From the NCBI RefSeq assembly GCF_003124125.1, contig NZ_QCXQ01000001.1, forward strand, positions 1 to 64,000: 64,000 nucleotides of DNA. The letters are read 5' to 3'. Position numbers and translations under genes: made by a program. How positions within the stretch are numbered: the first letter of the stretch is position 1; each line of letters starts with the position of its first letter. Below are positions 62,856 to 64,000 of this stretch, one piece after another. The notes under the pieces are model-generated. The model was not told the origin of the DNA, did no database searches, and saw only the letters and a list, made by a program, of their open reading frames with translations. Origin of the DNA: Levilactobacillus bambusae (GTDB lineage: Bacteria > Bacillota > Bacilli > Lactobacillales > Lactobacillaceae).

Positions 62856-64000
62856 TTGAAGACTCGGGACGACATTCGTAACATTGCGATTATTGCGCAC
62901 GTTGACCACGGTAAGACGACATTGGTTAACGAAATGTTAAAGCAATCCGATACCCTTGACAGCCATGCTGAAATTGAGGATCGGGCACTTGATTCAAATG
63001 CAATTGAAAGAGAACGTGGGATCACGATCCTTTCAAAAAATACTGCCGTTAAATACGGTGACAAACAAATCAACATCTTAGATACGCCAGGACACGCCGA
63101 TTTTGGTGGTGAAGTGGAACGGATCATGCGGATGGTTGATGGTTGTTTACTTGTTGTGGACGCCTACGAAGGAACGATGCCGCAAACGCGTTTCGTTTTG
63201 AAGAAGGCCTTAGAACAACACTTAACGCCAATCGTTGTAATCAACAAGGTTGACCGTGAAGGTGCACGTCCAGCTGAAGTGGTTGATGAAGTGTTGGATC
63301 TCTTCATCGAATTAGGCGCTGACGAAGAACAATTGGACTTCCCAGTGATTTATGCTTCAGCCATGAACGGGACTTCAAGTTACGATGCTGAGTTATCAAC
63401 GCAAGAACACACGATGAAGCCAATTTTCGATACCATCATCGAAAGCATTCCTTCACCAATTGATAATAGTGACGAACCCCTCCAATTCCAAGTGAACATG
63501 TTAGACTACAACGACTTCGTTGGTCGGATCGGAATTGGGCGGATCTTCCGTGGTAAGATCAAGGTTGGAGACAGCGTTACCGTTATGAAACTGGATGGTT
63601 CATCACAGAACTTCCGGGTAACTAAGCTCTTTGGTTTTATCGGTTTGAGCAAGGTTGAAATTAACGAAGCCAAGGCCGGTGACTTGATTGCCGTTTCTGG
63701 GATGGATGAAATCAACGTGGGTGAAACAGTGGTTTCACCTGATAAGAAGGAACCATTACCACCCCTACGGATTGATGAACCTACCTTACAAATGACTTTC
63801 CGGACCAATGACTCACCGTTTGCCGGTCAAGAAGGTAAGTTTGTAACGTCCCGTCAAATCGAAGAACGTTTGAAGCGTGAACTTCACACTGACGTTTCCC
63901 TTCGGGTGGAAGATACGGATGATCCCGGTGCTTGGATTGTATCGGGTCGTGGTGAATTACACCTTTCAATCTTGATTGAAACGATGCGGCGTGAAGGTTA
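62856..64000 (+). CDS. typA: translational GTPase TypA/BipA, 5' part (runs off the window)
   Basis: The first 381 codons of a ribosome-binding GTPase. G1 AHVDHGKT is at 14-21, G3 [14 protein letters not shown] near 75, G4 NKVD near 130; domain II follows, with [13 protein letters not shown]. Together with the ending [15 protein letters not shown] segment and a [18 protein letters not shown] stretch, this is TypA rather than EF-G or LepA. It aids ribosome assembly and growth in the cold. TTG start with AAAGGGAG 8 bases upstream. No stop codon within the window; the full protein is about 610 residues. Confidence 0.95.
   Translation, partial: MKTRDDIRNIAIIAHVDHGKTTLVNEMLKQSDTLDSHAEIEDRALDSNAIERERGITILSKNTAVKYGDKQINILDTPGHADFGGEVERIMRMVDGCLLVVDAYEGTMPQTRFVLKKALEQHLTPIVVINKVDREGARPAEVVDEVLDLFIELGADEEQLDFPVIYASAMNGTSSYDAELSTQEHTMKPIFDTIIESIPSPIDNSDEPLQFQVNMLDYNDFVGRIGIGRIFRGKIKVGDSVTVMKLDGSSQNFRVTKLFGFIGLSKVEINEAKAGDLIAVSGMDEINVGETVVSPDKKEPLPPLRIDEPTLQMTFRTNDSPFAGQEGKFVTSRQIEERLKRELHTDVSLRVEDTDDPGAWIVSGRGELHLSILIETMRREG

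Overview
The window is a chromosomal stretch of a low-to-mid GC Firmicute, almost certainly a member of the Lactobacillaceae. Reasons: AGGAGG-type ribosome binding sites, frequent TTG/GTG starts, a Bacillus-like tRNA array behind a 5S rRNA 3' end, a compact dcw cluster without murC, murE or ddl, T-box control of ileS, RNAP epsilon in front of RNase J, and lactobacillar small families (DUF4044, DUF3397, DUF1831, DUF1002). I cannot name the species. No insertion sequence, prophage or CRISPR array is visible; the content is core-genome-like.

Layout. 1-1760: the last bases of a 5S rRNA gene, then 19 tRNA genes on the plus strand; the final fMet-Asp pair is an exact copy of an upstream pair. 1810-4516: a DUF2075 ATPase, a HmoB/TRAP-like monooxygenase and a metallo-beta-lactamase-fold hydrolase. 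4745-12637: the classic spx-mecA-coiA-pepF-spxH-relQ-nadK-rluD neighbourhood (ClpXP/ClpCP adaptors, competence-type protein, (p)ppGpp and NADP synthesis). 12796-18577: CutC, an AI-2E family permease, RlmA, TrmL and the FtsK/SpoIIIE translocase. 18635-18781: a 48-residue DUF4044 gene on the minus strand with its own promoter and terminator. 18906-36057: DUF3397, then the division and wall cluster mraZ-rsmH-ftsL-pbp-mraY-murD-murG-divIB-ftsA-ftsZ-sepF-yggT-ylmH-divIVA, led by a three-repeat MraZ box, then a T-box leader and ileS. 36224-44966: cold-shock protein, Nudix hydrolase, a small membrane protein, MTA/SAH nucleosidase, then the tRNA thiolation set (cysteine desulfurase, DUF1831, MnmA), a phosphoglycerate-mutase-like phosphatase, a TPR protein and RecD2. 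45113-50140: a PRPP synthetase paralogue, an orphan OppA lipoprotein, MurQ behind a cre site, and an aldo/keto reductase. 50254-54120: a ribose locus (LacI-type regulator, ribokinase, ribose pyranase, FucP-like permease) with a 26-bp perfect palindromic operator. 54330-59884: DUF1002 protein, a small acidic protein, diacylglycerol-kinase-like enzyme, RNase J1 with RpoY, and a membrane-anchored unknown. 59956-64000: peptide deformylase, an LDH-fold protein that has lost the LDH catalytic residues, UPF0223, an inositol-monophosphatase-family enzyme and the first 381 codons of typA.

Most genes form short co-directional operons closed by strong hairpins. Many of these hairpins have unusually long stems (18-26 bp) and little or no U-tract. 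Promoters often carry the extended -10 TGGTAnnnT. The points most worth a second look are the degenerate LDH-like protein at 60708, the hidden DUF4044 gene, the unexplained 55440-55600 segment, the ribose leader, the extra hairpin between the ileS T-box and its start codon, and the tRNA-Phe with a U4:C69 mismatch.
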